Assembly (NCBI RefSeq): GCF_002245495.1
Contig: NZ_NQJF01000008.1
Location: 1 to 64,000, forward strand
DNA from: Oceanimonas baumannii
GTDB taxonomy: Bacteria; Pseudomonadota; Gammaproteobacteria; Enterobacterales; Aeromonadaceae
Direction of reading: 5' to 3'
Length of the DNA: 64,000 nt
Shown here piece after piece: positions 38,381 through 47,968 of the stretch. The position numbers were made by a program, and so were the translations under genes. The number at the start of each line of letters is the position of its first letter. Position 1 is the stretch's first letter. The notes beneath the pieces were generated by a model. The model did not search any database and was not told the origin of the DNA. It saw nothing but the letters and a program-made list of their open reading frames with translations.

Positions 38381-40303
38381 ATGGGTATTTTCGAGCACTA
38401 TCAATCGCGCTATGAAAAAGCCAAGGAAGAAGAATACGGCCTGCAGGAATTCCTTGACCTCTGCCGCGAAGACAAAAGCTGTTATGCCTCCGCCTCCGAG
38501 CGGTTGCTGATGGCCATCGGTGAGCCGGAAATGATCGACACCGCACAGGTACCGAGATACAGCCGGCTGTTTTCCAACCGGGTAATCGCCCGCTACCCTG
38601 CTTTCGCCGACTTTTACGGCATGGAAGAAAGCATTGAACAGATTGTTTCCTACCTTAAACATGCCGCTCAGGGGCTGGAAGAAAAGAAACAGATTCTCTA
38701 TCTGCTGGGTCCGGTCGGCGGCGGTAAGTCGTCTCTGGCCGAGTGTCTCAAGGCATTAATGCAGAAAGTGCCCATATACCGCATCAAAGGCTCACCGGTA
38801 AATGACCATCCTTTCTGTTTGTTTGACATGACCGAAGACGGTCCCATCCTGGAGCAGGAATACGGCATTCCGCGCCGCTACCTGCGCCCCATCATGTCAC
38901 CCTGGGCCGTCAAGCGTCTGCACGAGTATGGCGGTGATATCACCCGTTTTCGGGTGGAAAAAGTCTATCCGTCGGTGCTGGACCAGATTGCCGTAGCCAA
39001 AACCGAACCCGGTGATGACAATAACCAGGACATCTCTTCCCTGGTAGGTAAAGTCGATATCCGTAAACTGGAACACTATGCCCAGGATGACGCCGATGCC
39101 TACTCCTATTCCGGTGCCCTCTGTAAGGCCAATCAGGGCATGATGGAATTCGTGGAAATGTTCAAAGCGCCTATCAAGGTACTGCACCCGTTACTGACGG
39201 CCACTCAGGAAGGCAACTACAACGGTACCGAAGGCCTCTCTGCCCTGCCCTTTGACGGTATCATTCTGGCCCACTCCAACGAGTCCGAATGGCAGCACTT
39301 TAAACACAACAAAAACAATGAAGCCTTCCTCGATCGGGTTTACATCGTCAAGGTACCTTATTGCCTGCGTGTGACCGAAGAAGTGGAAATCTATCAGAAA
39401 CTGCTGACCAACAGCGAATTGTCCACTGCCAAGTGTGCCCCCGGCACTCTGGAAACCCTGGCTCAGTTTACGGTTCTGTCACGACTTAAAGAGCCTGATA
39501 ACTCCAGTATTTACTCCAAAATGCGGGTTTATGACGGTGAAACCCTGAAAGACACGGATCCTAAGGCCAAGTCCTATCAGGAATACCGTGATTATGCCGG
39601 TGTGGATGAAGGCATGAACGGGCTATCCACCCGCTTTGCGTTCAAAATTCTGTCCCGGGTATTCAACTTCGATCACGCCGAAGTGGCCGCCAACCCGGTA
39701 CACCTGTTCTATGTACTTGAGCAGCAGATTGAACGGGAGCAGTTTCCCCAGGACGTGCACGACCGCTACCTGGAGTTCATCAAGGGCTATCTGATCCCCA
39801 AATATGTCGAGTTTATCGGCAAGGAAATTCAGACCGCCTATCTTGAGTCCTACTCCGAGTACGGTCAGAACATCTTTGACCGTTATGTTACCTACGCAGA
39901 CTTCTGGATTCAGGATCAGGAATACCGGGATCCGGATACCGGCCAGCTGTTTGACCGGGCCGCCCTTAATGCTGAACTGGAGAAAATTGAAAAACCGGCC
40001 GGCATCAGCAACCCGAAAGACTTCCGTAACGAAATCGTTAACTTCGTGCTGCGGGCCCGGGCCAATAACGCCGGTAAAAATCCCAACTGGACCAGCTACG
40101 AGAAGCTCAGAACCGTTATCGAGAAGAAAATGTTCTCCAATACCGAAGAGCTGTTGCCGGTTATTTCCTTCAATGCGAAAACCAGTGCCGACGAGCAGAA
40201 AAAGCACGACGACTTCGTGGATCGCATGATGGAAAAAGGTTACACCCGCAAGCAGGTCCGGCTGCTGTCCGAATGGTACCTGCGGGTACGAAAATCAAGC
40301 TGA
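38381..40303 (+). CDS. yeaG: PrkA-type serine protein kinase YeaG
   Basis: 640-aa AAA+-type serine kinase, nearly collinear with E. coli YeaG. The Walker A motif is GPVGGGKSS near residue 110. The N-terminal AAA+ region is followed by the PrkA C-terminal kinase domain (NFTLRARANN-like segment, SYEKLRTVIEKKMFSNTEELLPVI). AGGGGG lies seven bases before ATG 38381; an ATG at 38375 is too close to it. In E. coli yeaG-yeaH is induced by nitrogen starvation and stationary phase. It leads the operon yeaG-yeaH-ycgB. Confidence 0.95.
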   Translation: MGIFEHYQSRYEKAKEEEYGLQEFLDLCREDKSCYASASERLLMAIGEPEMIDTAQVPRYSRLFSNRVIARYPAFADFYGMEESIEQIVSYLKHAAQGLEEKKQILYLLGPVGGGKSSLAECLKALMQKVPIYRIKGSPVNDHPFCLFDMTEDGPILEQEYGIPRRYLRPIMSPWAVKRLHEYGGDITRFRVEKVYPSVLDQIAVAKTEPGDDNNQDISSLVGKVDIRKLEHYAQDDADAYSYSGALCKANQGMMEFVEMFKAPIKVLHPLLTATQEGNYNGTEGLSALPFDGIILAHSNESEWQHFKHNKNNEAFLDRVYIVKVPYCLRVTEEVEIYQKLLTNSELSTAKCAPGTLETLAQFTVLSRLKEPDNSSIYSKMRVYDGETLKDTDPKAKSYQEYRDYAGVDEGMNGLSTRFAFKILSRVFNFDHAEVAANPVHLFYVLEQQIEREQFPQDVHDRYLEFIKGYLIPKYVEFIGKEIQTAYLESYSEYGQNIFDRYVTYADFWIQDQEYRDPDTGQLFDRAALNAELEKIEKPAGISNPKDFRNEIVNFVLRARANNAGKNPNWTSYEKLRTVIEKKMFSNTEELLPVISFNAKTSADEQKKHDDFVDRMMEKGYTRKQVRLLSEWYLRVRKSS

Positions 40304-40324
40304 TAGTCATCAGTTGGGGGAATC

Positions 40325-41593
40325 ATGGCGCATTTTATCGACAGACGACTGAATGGCCGCAACAAAAGCGCTGTTAACCGGCAGCGCTTTATCCGCCGCT
40401 ACAAACAACAGCTTAAAAAGGCGGTGTCAGACGCGGTGCTCAAACGAAGCATTCAGGACATTGACCAGGGTGAGAGTGTCTCCATTCCGACCCGGGACAT
40501 TTCCGAGCCCTTTTTCCACCACGGTAAAGGGGGACACCGGGATCAGGTGCACCCCGGCAACGATCAGTTTGTCACCGGCGACAAAGTAGACCGCCCATCC
40601 GGGGGTGGCGGTGGAGGCAGCGGTCAGGGAGAAGCCAGCAATCAGGGAGAAGGTCAGGACGATTTCGTGTTTCAGATCTCCAAAGACGAGTACCTGGATC
40701 TGCTGTTTGACGGCCTGGAGCTGCCGAACCTGGAGAAAAACAAGCTTAACAAAATCAGTGAAATGAAAACCTTCCGGGCCGGCTATACCGCCGACGGTGT
40801 GCCGGCCAACATTAATGTGGTGCGTTCACTGCGCCAGTCTCTGGCCCGGCGTATCGCCCTGCAGGCCGGAAAGAAACGTTCTCTCACCGAGCTTGAGCAG
40901 GAGCTGGCCGAACTGAGCAAACGGCCGGCAGAAAACTATGCCCGGATTCAGGAGCTGGAAGACGAGATTTCCGAGATGAAACGGCGCATTGCAGCGGTGC
41001 CTTTTATCGACACCTTTGATCTGCGCTACAACAACTTTGTGAAACGGCCGGTCCCTTCTACTCAGGCGGTCATGTTCTGCCTGATGGACGTATCTGGCTC
41101 CATGGATCAGGCCACCAAAGACATGGCCAAACGCTTTTATCTGCTGCTGTACCTGTTTCTTACCCGCAGCTATAAAAACGTCGATGTGGTGTTTATCCGG
41201 CATCATACTCAGGCAAAGGAAGTGGATGAACAGGAGTTTTTCTACTCTCAGGAAACCGGCGGCACCATCGTTTCCAGTGCGCTTCAGCTGATGAAGGAAG
41301 TCATGAACGAACGTTATCCGGCAGATCAGTGGAATATCTATGCCGCTCAGGCGTCCGATGGTGACAACTGGGCGGATGATTCCCCCCTCTGCCGGCAACT
41401 ACTGCAAAAAGACATTATGCCGCTGGTGCGTTACTACACTTACATAGAAATCACCAACCGGGCTCACCAGAGCCTGTGGCACGAATATGAAACCATTGCC
41501 AGCGCGTTTTCCTCCTTTGCCATGGAGCATATCCGCTCGGTGGAAGATATTTATCCCGTATTCAGAGAGCTGTTCAGAAAGCAGGCTGCGTGA
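40325..41593 (+). CDS. yeaH: DUF444 / von Willebrand-like protein YeaH
   Basis: 422 aa. It has the YeaH/YhbH signature start [22 protein letters not shown], then a glycine-rich linker near residue 95 ([11 protein letters not shown]) and a C-terminal von Willebrand A-type domain. The latter has the metal site DVSGSMD. It is the usual partner of PrkA/YeaG and SpoVR. GGGGGAATC lies directly before the start, 21 bases after yeaG. Confidence 0.93.
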   Translation: MAHFIDRRLNGRNKSAVNRQRFIRRYKQQLKKAVSDAVLKRSIQDIDQGESVSIPTRDISEPFFHHGKGGHRDQVHPGNDQFVTGDKVDRPSGGGGGGSGQGEASNQGEGQDDFVFQISKDEYLDLLFDGLELPNLEKNKLNKISEMKTFRAGYTADGVPANINVVRSLRQSLARRIALQAGKKRSLTELEQELAELSKRPAENYARIQELEDEISEMKRRIAAVPFIDTFDLRYNNFVKRPVPSTQAVMFCLMDVSGSMDQATKDMAKRFYLLLYLFLTRSYKNVDVVFIRHHTQAKEVDEQEFFYSQETGGTIVSSALQLMKEVMNERYPADQWNIYAAQASDGDNWADDSPLCRQLLQKDIMPLVRYYTYIEITNRAHQSLWHEYETIASAFSSFAMEHIRSVEDIYPVFRELFRKQAA

Positions 41594-41601
41594 GGTGACC
41601 C

Positions 41602-43122
41602 ATGGCCCAAGCACTAAAAAAAAGCCGGCCGCTCAGTGACGGCCCCGACTGGACCTTCGAGCTGCTCGAAGCCTATCACACAGAAATTATCCGTATTGCC
41701 GAACACTACGGACTGAGCACCTACCCCAATCAGATAGAGATTATTACCGGTGAGCAGATGATGGACGCCTATTCCAGTATCGGTATGCCCATTGGCTACC
41801 ATCACTGGTCTTATGGCAAAAAGTTTATCCAGACCGAACAGAATTACAAACGTGGCCAGATGGGGCTGGCCTATGAAATCGTGATCAATTCCAACCCCTG
41901 CATCGCCTATCTGATGGAAGAAAACACCATGCCCATGCAGGCGCTGGTGATGGCCCATGCCTGCTACGGGCACAATTCCTTTTTTAAAAATAACTACCTG
42001 TTTAAAACCTGGACAGATGCCGAGTCCATTATCGACTATCTGCTGTTCGCTAAACATTACATCAATGAATGCGAAGAAAAATACGGTGTAGCTGAAGTAG
42101 AAGGCCTGCTGGACAGCTGCCATGCCCTGATGAATTACGGAGTTGATCGTTACAAACGACCACAAAAGCTGTCATTGGCAGAAGAGCGCCGGCGGCAGAA
42201 GGCCCGGGAAGCCTATCTGCAGACCCAGGTGAACGAGCTGTGGCGTACCCTTCCTCGCATGGAAGATGAAAAAGAGCAGAAGAAAATCCGTTATCCCCGG
42301 GAGCCAGAAGAAAACCTGCTGTATTTCATTGAGAAACACGCTCCTTTGCTCGAGCCCTGGCAACGGGAAGTGGTCCGTATCGTACGCAAGATAAGCCAGT
42401 ATTTTTATCCGCAAAAACAGACTCAGGTCATGAACGAGGGCTGGGCGACCTTCTGGCACTATACCATTTGTCAGCATATGTATGACGAAGGGCTGGTAAC
42501 CGACCGGTTTATGCTGGAAATCCTGCACAGCCACACCAATGTGGTGTTTCAGCCCCCCTACAACAGTAAATATTACTCCGGCATCAACCCCTATGCCCTG
42601 GGCTTTACCATGTTTCAGGACATTCGCCGTATTTGTGAAGCTCCCACCGACGAAGACAAGGCCTGGTTTCCGGATATTGCCGGTTCGGACTGGGTGAAAA
42701 CACTGCACTTTGCCATGGAAAACTTTAAAGACGAAAGTTTTATCAGTCAGTTCCTTTCACCCAAGGTCATGCGTGATATGCATCTGTTTGCGGTGGCAGA
42801 TGACGATACCCATAACTACCTTGAAATTTCCGCCATTCACGATGAGTCCGGCTACCGGCTGTTGCGCCAGACCCTGTCAAATCAGTACAACCTGTCCAAC
42901 CTGGAGCCCAACATTCAGGTATATAACGTGGAAGTAAAAGGCGACCGGTCACTGACCCTGCGGCACGTGCCCCACAACCGCATTCCCCTGTCAGACTCCT
43001 GCCATGAAGTCATCAAACATGTACACCGTTTATGGGGCTTTGATGTACTGCTCGAACAGGAAGAAGCCGATGGCAGCGGCACCCTGCTGGGCCGCTGCCC
43101 CCCAAAACATCAGGAAAGCTGA
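41602..43122 (+). CDS. ycgB: SpoVR family protein YcgB
   Basis: 506 aa. SpoVR-family features are MAQALKKSRPLSDGPDWTFELLE, the HACYGHNSFFKNN segment and NEGWATFWHYTI. These hold histidine and acidic residues that look like a metal-binding site. The third member of the conserved kinase/vWA/SpoVR trio, whose molecular activity is unresolved. GAGGTGACCC precedes the start, eight bases after yeaH. A stem follows at 43133-43154. Confidence 0.94.
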   Translation: MAQALKKSRPLSDGPDWTFELLEAYHTEIIRIAEHYGLSTYPNQIEIITGEQMMDAYSSIGMPIGYHHWSYGKKFIQTEQNYKRGQMGLAYEIVINSNPCIAYLMEENTMPMQALVMAHACYGHNSFFKNNYLFKTWTDAESIIDYLLFAKHYINECEEKYGVAEVEGLLDSCHALMNYGVDRYKRPQKLSLAEERRRQKAREAYLQTQVNELWRTLPRMEDEKEQKKIRYPREPEENLLYFIEKHAPLLEPWQREVVRIVRKISQYFYPQKQTQVMNEGWATFWHYTICQHMYDEGLVTDRFMLEILHSHTNVVFQPPYNSKYYSGINPYALGFTMFQDIRRICEAPTDEDKAWFPDIAGSDWVKTLHFAMENFKDESFISQFLSPKVMRDMHLFAVADDDTHNYLEISAIHDESGYRLLRQTLSNQYNLSNLEPNIQVYNVEVKGDRSLTLRHVPHNRIPLSDSCHEVIKHVHRLWGFDVLLEQEEADGSGTLLGRCPPKHQES

Positions 43123-43132
43123 CCCCTCTGAC

Positions 43133-43154
43133 AGCCCGGTTACCATGCCGGGCT
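43133..43154. terminator. Probable terminator between ycgB and fadR
   Basis: AGCCCGG-TTACCATG-CCGGGCT lies between convergent genes. The tail TGCCTTGT is only moderately T-rich. Confidence 0.55.
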
Positions 43155-43171
43155 TGCCTTGTATGGCGGTA

Positions 43172-43897
43172 TCAGAGCGACAACGGTGACGCTCCCGGCT
43201 CGCCGGACAGTTGCTCCTGTATTTGCTGCCATAACAAGCCGGAGGCCTTGCCATATTCCCGTACCCGTTCCGCGACGCCATCGGCATCGCCCTGACGTGC
43301 AAACTCCGCCAGATCACGGTAATACGCCATCGCCAGGGCCCGGGTTTGCTCACGGGAGAAATAATAACGCCCCACCCGGCAATAAAGGCCCTTGAAGCCA
43401 TTCAGGATCAGGCCATAAATCGGATTGCCCGAGGCAAAAGCAAGACGATGATGAACCTCATAATCAAACACCGAGTAGGCCTCGGCGTCATCGGCAACCT
43501 GTCCGATGCCGTCCACCGCCTCCTCCACTGCCGTGGGCTGATGGCGAATGGCACTACGAATAAAAATGGAGCTGATATGAGTGCGTGCCGACAGCAAGTG
43601 TTCGATCAGCTCAGGGGTTTTATTGGCATCCAAACGTGCCAGGGTTTCCAGGATATTCAGACCGGATGTTTCCCACACATTATTTACCCGTGTGGGCTTG
43701 CCGTGGCGAATCGTCAGCCAGCCATCCCGGGCCAGCCGGTGCAACACTTCACGCAAGGTGGTGCGGGTAACACCAATCAGCTCCGACAGCTCCCGCTCGG
43801 CAGGCAAAATGGAGCCCGGTGGGAACCGGCTGTTCCAGATAGACTCTATGATATATTCTTCCGCGAAACCGGCAGGGCTTTGAGCCTTGATGATCAT
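43172..43897 (-). CDS. fadR: Fatty acid metabolism regulator FadR
   Basis: 241-aa GntR-family regulator that senses long-chain acyl-CoA. The N-terminus [28 protein letters not shown] and the winged helix [29 protein letters not shown] are almost identical to E. coli FadR. The acyl-CoA domain ([21 protein letters not shown]) is also conserved. It represses beta-oxidation and activates unsaturated fatty acid synthesis. Start 43897 matches the E. coli N-terminus. nhaB, which separates fadR from dsbB in E. coli and vibrios, is absent. Confidence 0.96.
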   Translation of the reverse strand: MIIKAQSPAGFAEEYIIESIWNSRFPPGSILPAERELSELIGVTRTTLREVLHRLARDGWLTIRHGKPTRVNNVWETSGLNILETLARLDANKTPELIEHLLSARTHISSIFIRSAIRHQPTAVEEAVDGIGQVADDAEAYSVFDYEVHHRLAFASGNPIYGLILNGFKGLYCRVGRYYFSREQTRALAMAYYRDLAEFARQGDADGVAERVREYGKASGLLWQQIQEQLSGEPGASPLSL

Positions 43898-43929
43898 GAA
43901 AGCACTCTGTAATAAGGCAAGGTTAAACA

Positions 43930-44490
43930 ATGATAAATAGCGCAAAAAATAATAACAGAGCGAACCAGCCAGCCACAAGCCACCCGCTTGTCCGGTTTTC
44001 CCGTACCCGTACCGCCTGGGCCTTGCTGACTATCGGCAGCCTGGCATTACTGCTGATTGCACTTTACTACCAATACGTACAGGGTTACGCCCCTTGTGTC
44101 ATGTGTGTATATCAGCGGGCGGCCCTGGGCGGGATCATTCTGGCCGGTATACTGGGCTGGCTGGCCCCAGGCAATATGGTAACAAGCAATGTGGCATTGG
44201 CGGGCTGGCTTGGAGCATCGGCAAAGGGTTTTTTACTGGCCAGGGAACATGTGGGTTACCAGCTTAACCCATCCCCCTTTCACCAGTGCTCCACCGTGGC
44301 GGAATTTCCGGCCTGGTTTCAGCTGGATATCTGGTGGCCGGCGGTATTTTATCCCAGTGGTGACTGCTCATCCATCGACTGGCAGTGGCTGGGGCTGACC
44401 ATGCCTCAGTGGCTGATGGGTGTCTTTGCTGTGCTCACTGCCCTGGCGGCAGTATTTATCGTGGCAAGGCTGACAGGAATGAAGCGCTAG
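43930..44490 (+). CDS. dsbB: Disulfide bond formation protein B
   Basis: 186-aa inner-membrane quinone reductase that reoxidises DsbA. Four hydrophobic segments. The first redox pair is in PCVMC near residue 56 and the second in HQC...GDC in the second periplasmic loop. FHQC and the wide spacing to GDCSS fit the family. The N-terminus is about 20 residues longer than in E. coli. Divergent from fadR. Confidence 0.93.
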   Translation: MINSAKNNNRANQPATSHPLVRFSRTRTAWALLTIGSLALLLIALYYQYVQGYAPCVMCVYQRAALGGIILAGILGWLAPGNMVTSNVALAGWLGASAKGFLLAREHVGYQLNPSPFHQCSTVAEFPAWFQLDIWWPAVFYPSGDCSSIDWQWLGLTMPQWLMGVFAVLTALAAVFIVARLTGMKR

Positions 44491-44530
44491 ACTGCTGCCA
44501 TTCCGGCACCGGGCCGGAATGCATGCTTCA

Positions 44531-44566
44531 GAAAGAAAGCCCGCCACCTTAAATCAGGAGGCGGGC
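44531..44566 (-). terminator. Terminator of the ycgL-ycgM-ycgN genes
   Basis: On the minus strand GCCCGCC-N14-GGCGGGC is followed by TTTCTTTC, 20 bases after the ycgN stop. An additional ATTCCGG...CCGGAAT stem at 44500-44520 follows dsbB. Confidence 0.7.
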
Positions 44567-44585
44567 CGAGCATAGTGTGCCGAGC

Positions 44586-45020
44586 TTAGCTGGCCCAGGT
44601 AATAATATGATCTTCCCAGTCGCCGGCTTTTGATTCGGGAACCACCTTGCCCCGCACCGACTGTCCGGCACGATGCATGGCACTTTTCGAGCCGGTACGC
44701 AGCGGATGCCAGGACGGCAACGACTTGCCTTCCGCCAGTACCCGGTAGGCACAGGTGGAGGGTAGCCAGTAGAACTCGCTCAGTTGTTCACGGGTGATTT
44801 TCAGACAATCCGGTACCCGTTCAAACCGGTTTGCATAGTCGCTGCAGGCGCAGCTGTGGGTATTCAGCAACTCGCAGGCCACATTGGTGTGCACAAGCTC
44901 TTCGGTTTCCTCGTCGATCAGCTTGTTCAGACAACACTTTCCACAGCCATCACACAGGGCTTCCCATTCCTCATCGGTCATCTCCTCAAGAGACTTGGTC
45001 TGCCAGAAATTAACCTGCAT
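44586..45020 (-). CDS. ycgN: YcgN family cysteine cluster protein (UPF0260)
   Basis: 144 aa, starting with [30 protein letters not shown]. The CDGCGKCC cluster and later cysteines (SCACSDY, DCLKI) suggest a bound metal or iron-sulfur group, as in the YkgJ-like family. Function unknown. It follows the ycgM-like gene with no gap and shares its operon. Confidence 0.9.
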   Translation of the reverse strand: MQVNFWQTKSLEEMTDEEWEALCDGCGKCCLNKLIDEETEELVHTNVACELLNTHSCACSDYANRFERVPDCLKITREQLSEFYWLPSTCAYRVLAEGKSLPSWHPLRTGSKSAMHRAGQSVRGKVVPESKAGDWEDHIITWAS

Positions 45021-45683
45021 TTACTTCGCTACCTTTGCCTCAAAGGCAAACTTGTTATCCAGTGTTAACGTCAGTGCATCACCGGGATTCAGCTCACCCA
45101 CCCCTTTAGGAGTGCCGGTCAGGACAATATCACCGGGCATCAGGGTAAAACTATGGCTGATATCTGCCAGCAACTCGCCCATTGACCACATCATCAGCCC
45201 GGTGTTGCCGGACTGACGGAGCTCACCATTAACCATCAGCGAAAAGTCGAGCTGCTGTAGTGGTGACAGCAATTCCGGAGCCAAAAACGGCCCCATGGGA
45301 CAGCTGCCATCGAACGCCTTGGCCCGCTCCCAGGGATGTCCCTTGGCTTTCAACTCGTCCTGCAGTGCCCGCAGGGTCAGATCAAGCGCCAGCCCCACGC
45401 CCGCCACCCCGGCAAGCGCAGTACCGGCATCGGCTTTGCACAGCCTGCGTCCGATAAGCAGTGCCACTTCCGCCTCATGATGAACCGGGCCGGCCTCCGC
45501 CGGCAGTACCAGCGGTTCACTTAACGGGGTCAGGCTGGTAGCCGGCTTGATAAACAACAAGGGGGATTCGGGTACCGGGTTATTCAGCTCCTCGGCATGA
45601 TCCCGGTAGCTGCGCCCTACACAGACCACCTTGCCATTGGCATAAGGCAGCACAAAACCTTCCTGATCAAGATGCTGATACAT
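45021..45683 (-). CDS. ycgM: Fumarylacetoacetate hydrolase family protein
   Basis: 220-aa single-domain FAH protein like E. coli YcgM. VCVGRSYRDHAEELNNPVP, the metal ligands in VHHEAEVALLIG and DLTLRALQDELKAKGHPWERAKAFDGSCP are conserved. Members hydrolyse or decarboxylate oxaloacetate, acylpyruvates or related compounds. It lies between ycgL and ycgN, an arrangement shared with E. coli and Shewanella. Confidence 0.92.
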   Translation of the reverse strand: MYQHLDQEGFVLPYANGKVVCVGRSYRDHAEELNNPVPESPLLFIKPATSLTPLSEPLVLPAEAGPVHHEAEVALLIGRRLCKADAGTALAGVAGVGLALDLTLRALQDELKAKGHPWERAKAFDGSCPMGPFLAPELLSPLQQLDFSLMVNGELRQSGNTGLMMWSMGELLADISHSFTLMPGDIVLTGTPKGVGELNPGDALTLTLDNKFAFEAKVAK

Positions 45684-45692
45684 GCTCTTTCC

Positions 45693-45983
45693 TTATTTAT
45701 TACTGCCGCGTTCAGCCGCCTGGCGTGCCAGATGCTCTTTCAGCAGGTTTTCCGGGGGCGGCGGCAACTGCAGAAAATAGCCCTGAGTTTTCAGCGCCGC
45801 ACGCACCTTATCGATGTCAGAGATACCCAAACGGGTTTTACCGGCAAGATTAAACATCATCGCCAGCTGTGGCGTGCCAAAGGTATCCATTAACGGAGCG
45901 GGAACGCGCGAAAAATCGTCGCGACGTTCAACAAACAAATAGGTTTCTGCCTTTTTGGGGCTTTTATACACTGCACACAACAT
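45693..45983 (-). CDS. ycgL: YcgL domain-containing protein
   Basis: 96 aa, beginning MLCAVYKSPKKAETYLFVERRDDFSRVP, the YcgL signature. A small alpha/beta protein of unknown function. It diverges from minC, and the intervening bases hold an extended -10 element for minC. Confidence 0.92.
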   Translation of the reverse strand: MLCAVYKSPKKAETYLFVERRDDFSRVPAPLMDTFGTPQLAMMFNLAGKTRLGISDIDKVRAALKTQGYFLQLPPPPENLLKEHLARQAAERGSNK

Positions 45984-45989
45984 GGAAAT

Positions 45990-45998
45990 TGCTATAAT
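45990..45998 (+). promoter_or_regulatory. Extended -10 promoter of minCDE
   Basis: TTGCTATAAT contains TGnTATAAT, an extended -10 element, with no good -35 box. It lies about 90 bases upstream of the minC ATG. Confidence 0.55.
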
Positions 45999-46088
45999 CC
46001 GTCGGGTTTATTGCCAGTTAAGACGGCAAACTATACCATCAGCACGACCAATAACAAAAAGGATCACTTCCTTGGGGGACAGCCGCTT

Positions 46089-46772
46089 ATGGCGGAGCGT
46101 GGCATTGAATTAAAAGGCAGCAGCTTTACCCTGTCGGTATTACATCTCAACTCAGCCGACATTGCACAGGCGAAACAGCAACTACAGGAAAAAATCGCAC
46201 AGGCACCGGGTTTTTTCCGCGCTGCACCACTGGTTATCAATATCGAAAAGTTACCGCAGATTCCTGACTTTTCAGCACTGTCGGCCGCCGTACGCGAACT
46301 GGAGCTGGTCCCGGTGGGTGTCAGCGGTATTCTCGATGATAGTGGCCGGGCCGCCGCCAGAGCCGCCGGTCTTGCGGTCATGACCACCGGTAAAGTCCCC
46401 GCCCCTGCTGCCGAGCCTTCCCCTTCATCTGCCTTGCTGAATCAGCCAGGAACCCGGGTTCATCGCGGTCCGGTTCGCTCAGGCCAGCAAATTTACGCTC
46501 AGAATGGATCCTTAGTGGTGCTCGGTGCCGTCAGTAACGGGGCCGAGGTGATCGCCGATGACAGCATTCATGTTTATGGTGCCCTGCGCGGCCGCGCCGT
46601 AGCAGGTGCCAAAGGCAATGAAAACGCACGTATTTACTGCCAGCAACTGATGCCGGAACTGGTGTCGGTAGCCGGCCATTATCAGCTCAGCGATGGCTTG
46701 CAGGGTGAGCACTGGGAACAACCGGTCAGTATTTCTCTGTCCGGTGAACAGCTCAAACTCGACAAGCTCTGA
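46089..46772 (+). CDS. minC: Septum site-determining protein MinC
   Basis: 227-aa inhibitor of FtsZ polymerisation. N-terminal domain starts IELKGSSFTLSVLHL. The C-terminal beta-helix domain reads VHRGPVRSGQQIYAQNGSLVVLGAVSNGAEVIADDSIHVYGALRGRA, which binds MinD. The ATG at 46089, behind GGGGGA, is preferred; an upstream TTG at 46011 would add 26 poorly conserved residues. First gene of minCDE. Confidence 0.94.
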   Translation: MAERGIELKGSSFTLSVLHLNSADIAQAKQQLQEKIAQAPGFFRAAPLVINIEKLPQIPDFSALSAAVRELELVPVGVSGILDDSGRAAARAAGLAVMTTGKVPAPAAEPSPSSALLNQPGTRVHRGPVRSGQQIYAQNGSLVVLGAVSNGAEVIADDSIHVYGALRGRAVAGAKGNENARIYCQQLMPELVSVAGHYQLSDGLQGEHWEQPVSISLSGEQLKLDKL

Positions 46773-46799
46773 TTTTTTTTCGACTTAGGAACCCTCTTT

Positions 46800-47612
46800 A
46801 TGGCACGGATTATCGTCGTCACCTCTGGTAAGGGAGGCGTGGGTAAAACCACCTCCAGCGCAGCCATCAGTACCGGTCTGGCCAAACTGGGCCATAAAAC
46901 GGTGGTCATTGATTTCGATATCGGTTTACGCAACCTGGATCTGATTATGGGTTGTGAGCGCCGCGTGGTTTATGATTTTGTTAATGTCATCAATGGCGAC
47001 GCCAATCTCACTCAGGCCCTGATCCGCGACAAGCGGGTTGAGCAGCTTTATATTCTGCCGGCCTCACAAACCCGTGACAAAGATGCACTCACCCGCGAAG
47101 GGGTAGAAAAGATCATCAAAGACCTCGGCGATATGGGCTTTGACTACATCATCTGTGATTCCCCCGCCGGCATTGAAAGCGGTGCCCTGATGGCATTGTA
47201 TTTTGCCGACGAAGCCATTGTGACCACTAACCCGGAAGTATCATCGGTGCGTGACTCCGACCGGATTCTGGGCATTCTTTCTTCCAAATCACGCCGGGCC
47301 GAGCAAGGCAAAGAGCCGATTAAAGAGCATTTACTGCTGACCCGTTACTCCCCCGAGCGGGTAAGTCGTGGCGAGATGCTGAGCGTGGAAGATGTTCAGG
47401 AAATTCTGGCCATTCCGCTGCTGGGGGTAATCCCGGAGTCTCAGGCGGTGCTGAAAGCATCAAACGCCGGTGAGCCCGTCATTCTCGACAGCGACTCCGA
47501 TGCCGGTCAGTGTTATGCCGATACTGTGGCACGCCTGCTGGGTGAAGACCGGGAGTTTCGTTTCCTCGAAGAAGGGAAGAAAGGATTTTTCAGCCGACTT
47601 TTTGGGAGTTAA
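46800..47612 (+). CDS. minD: Septum site-determining ATPase MinD
   Basis: 270-aa ParA-type membrane ATPase. The deviant Walker A KGGVGKTT is near residue 11, and the amphipathic C-terminal helix (GFFSRLFG) targets the membrane. It recruits MinC and oscillates under MinE control. Confidence 0.97.
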   Translation: MARIIVVTSGKGGVGKTTSSAAISTGLAKLGHKTVVIDFDIGLRNLDLIMGCERRVVYDFVNVINGDANLTQALIRDKRVEQLYILPASQTRDKDALTREGVEKIIKDLGDMGFDYIICDSPAGIESGALMALYFADEAIVTTNPEVSSVRDSDRILGILSSKSRRAEQGKEPIKEHLLLTRYSPERVSRGEMLSVEDVQEILAIPLLGVIPESQAVLKASNAGEPVILDSDSDAGQCYADTVARLLGEDREFRFLEEGKKGFFSRLFGS

Positions 47613-47615
47613 TTC

Positions 47616-47891
47616 ATGTCTCTACTGGACTATTTCCGTTCAAGAAAGAACCAGAGCAGCGCTAAACTGGCCAAAGAACGACTGCAAATTATTGTGGCAC
47701 ACGAACGCAGTCAGCGGGATACCCCCGATTACCTGCCACAAATGAAACAGGACATTCTGGAAGTTATTCGCAAATACGTGAACATTGAGCTTGAGCAGAT
47801 TTCCGTTCAGCTCGACCAGAAAGGTGAAAATCTCTCGGTGCTGGAGCTGAACATCATGCTTCCCGAGCAGGAAGACAAATCAGCCTCCTGA
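47616..47891 (+). CDS. minE: Cell division topological specificity factor MinE
   Basis: 91 aa starting [34 protein letters not shown], which includes the membrane-binding N-terminus and the MinD-contact helix. The C-terminal part forms the dimer sheet. Three bases after minD; a terminator follows. Confidence 0.96.
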   Translation: MSLLDYFRSRKNQSSAKLAKERLQIIVAHERSQRDTPDYLPQMKQDILEVIRKYVNIELEQISVQLDQKGENLSVLELNIMLPEQEDKSAS

Positions 47892-47915
47892 TGTCAGCCT
47901 GTGCCTGAGCTAAAC

Positions 47916-47940
47916 AAAGCCCCGTAAAACGGGGCTTTTA
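47916..47940. terminator. Terminator between minE and rnd
   Basis: AAAGCCCCG-TAAAA-CGGGGCTTTTA lies between convergent genes and can act on both strands. Confidence 0.85.
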
Positions 47941-47968
47941 CTATAAACCGGATTGACGGTAGTCCTGC

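Noticed and set aside
38381..43122. prkA-yeaH-ycgB as a new system
   Set aside because: This trio is already known and widely conserved, even though its biochemical role is unclear.
43123..45683. Absence of nhaB between fadR and dsbB taken as a deletion
   Set aside because: Gene content here varies between gammaproteobacterial families, and the divergent fadR/dsbB layout looks normal with no scar.
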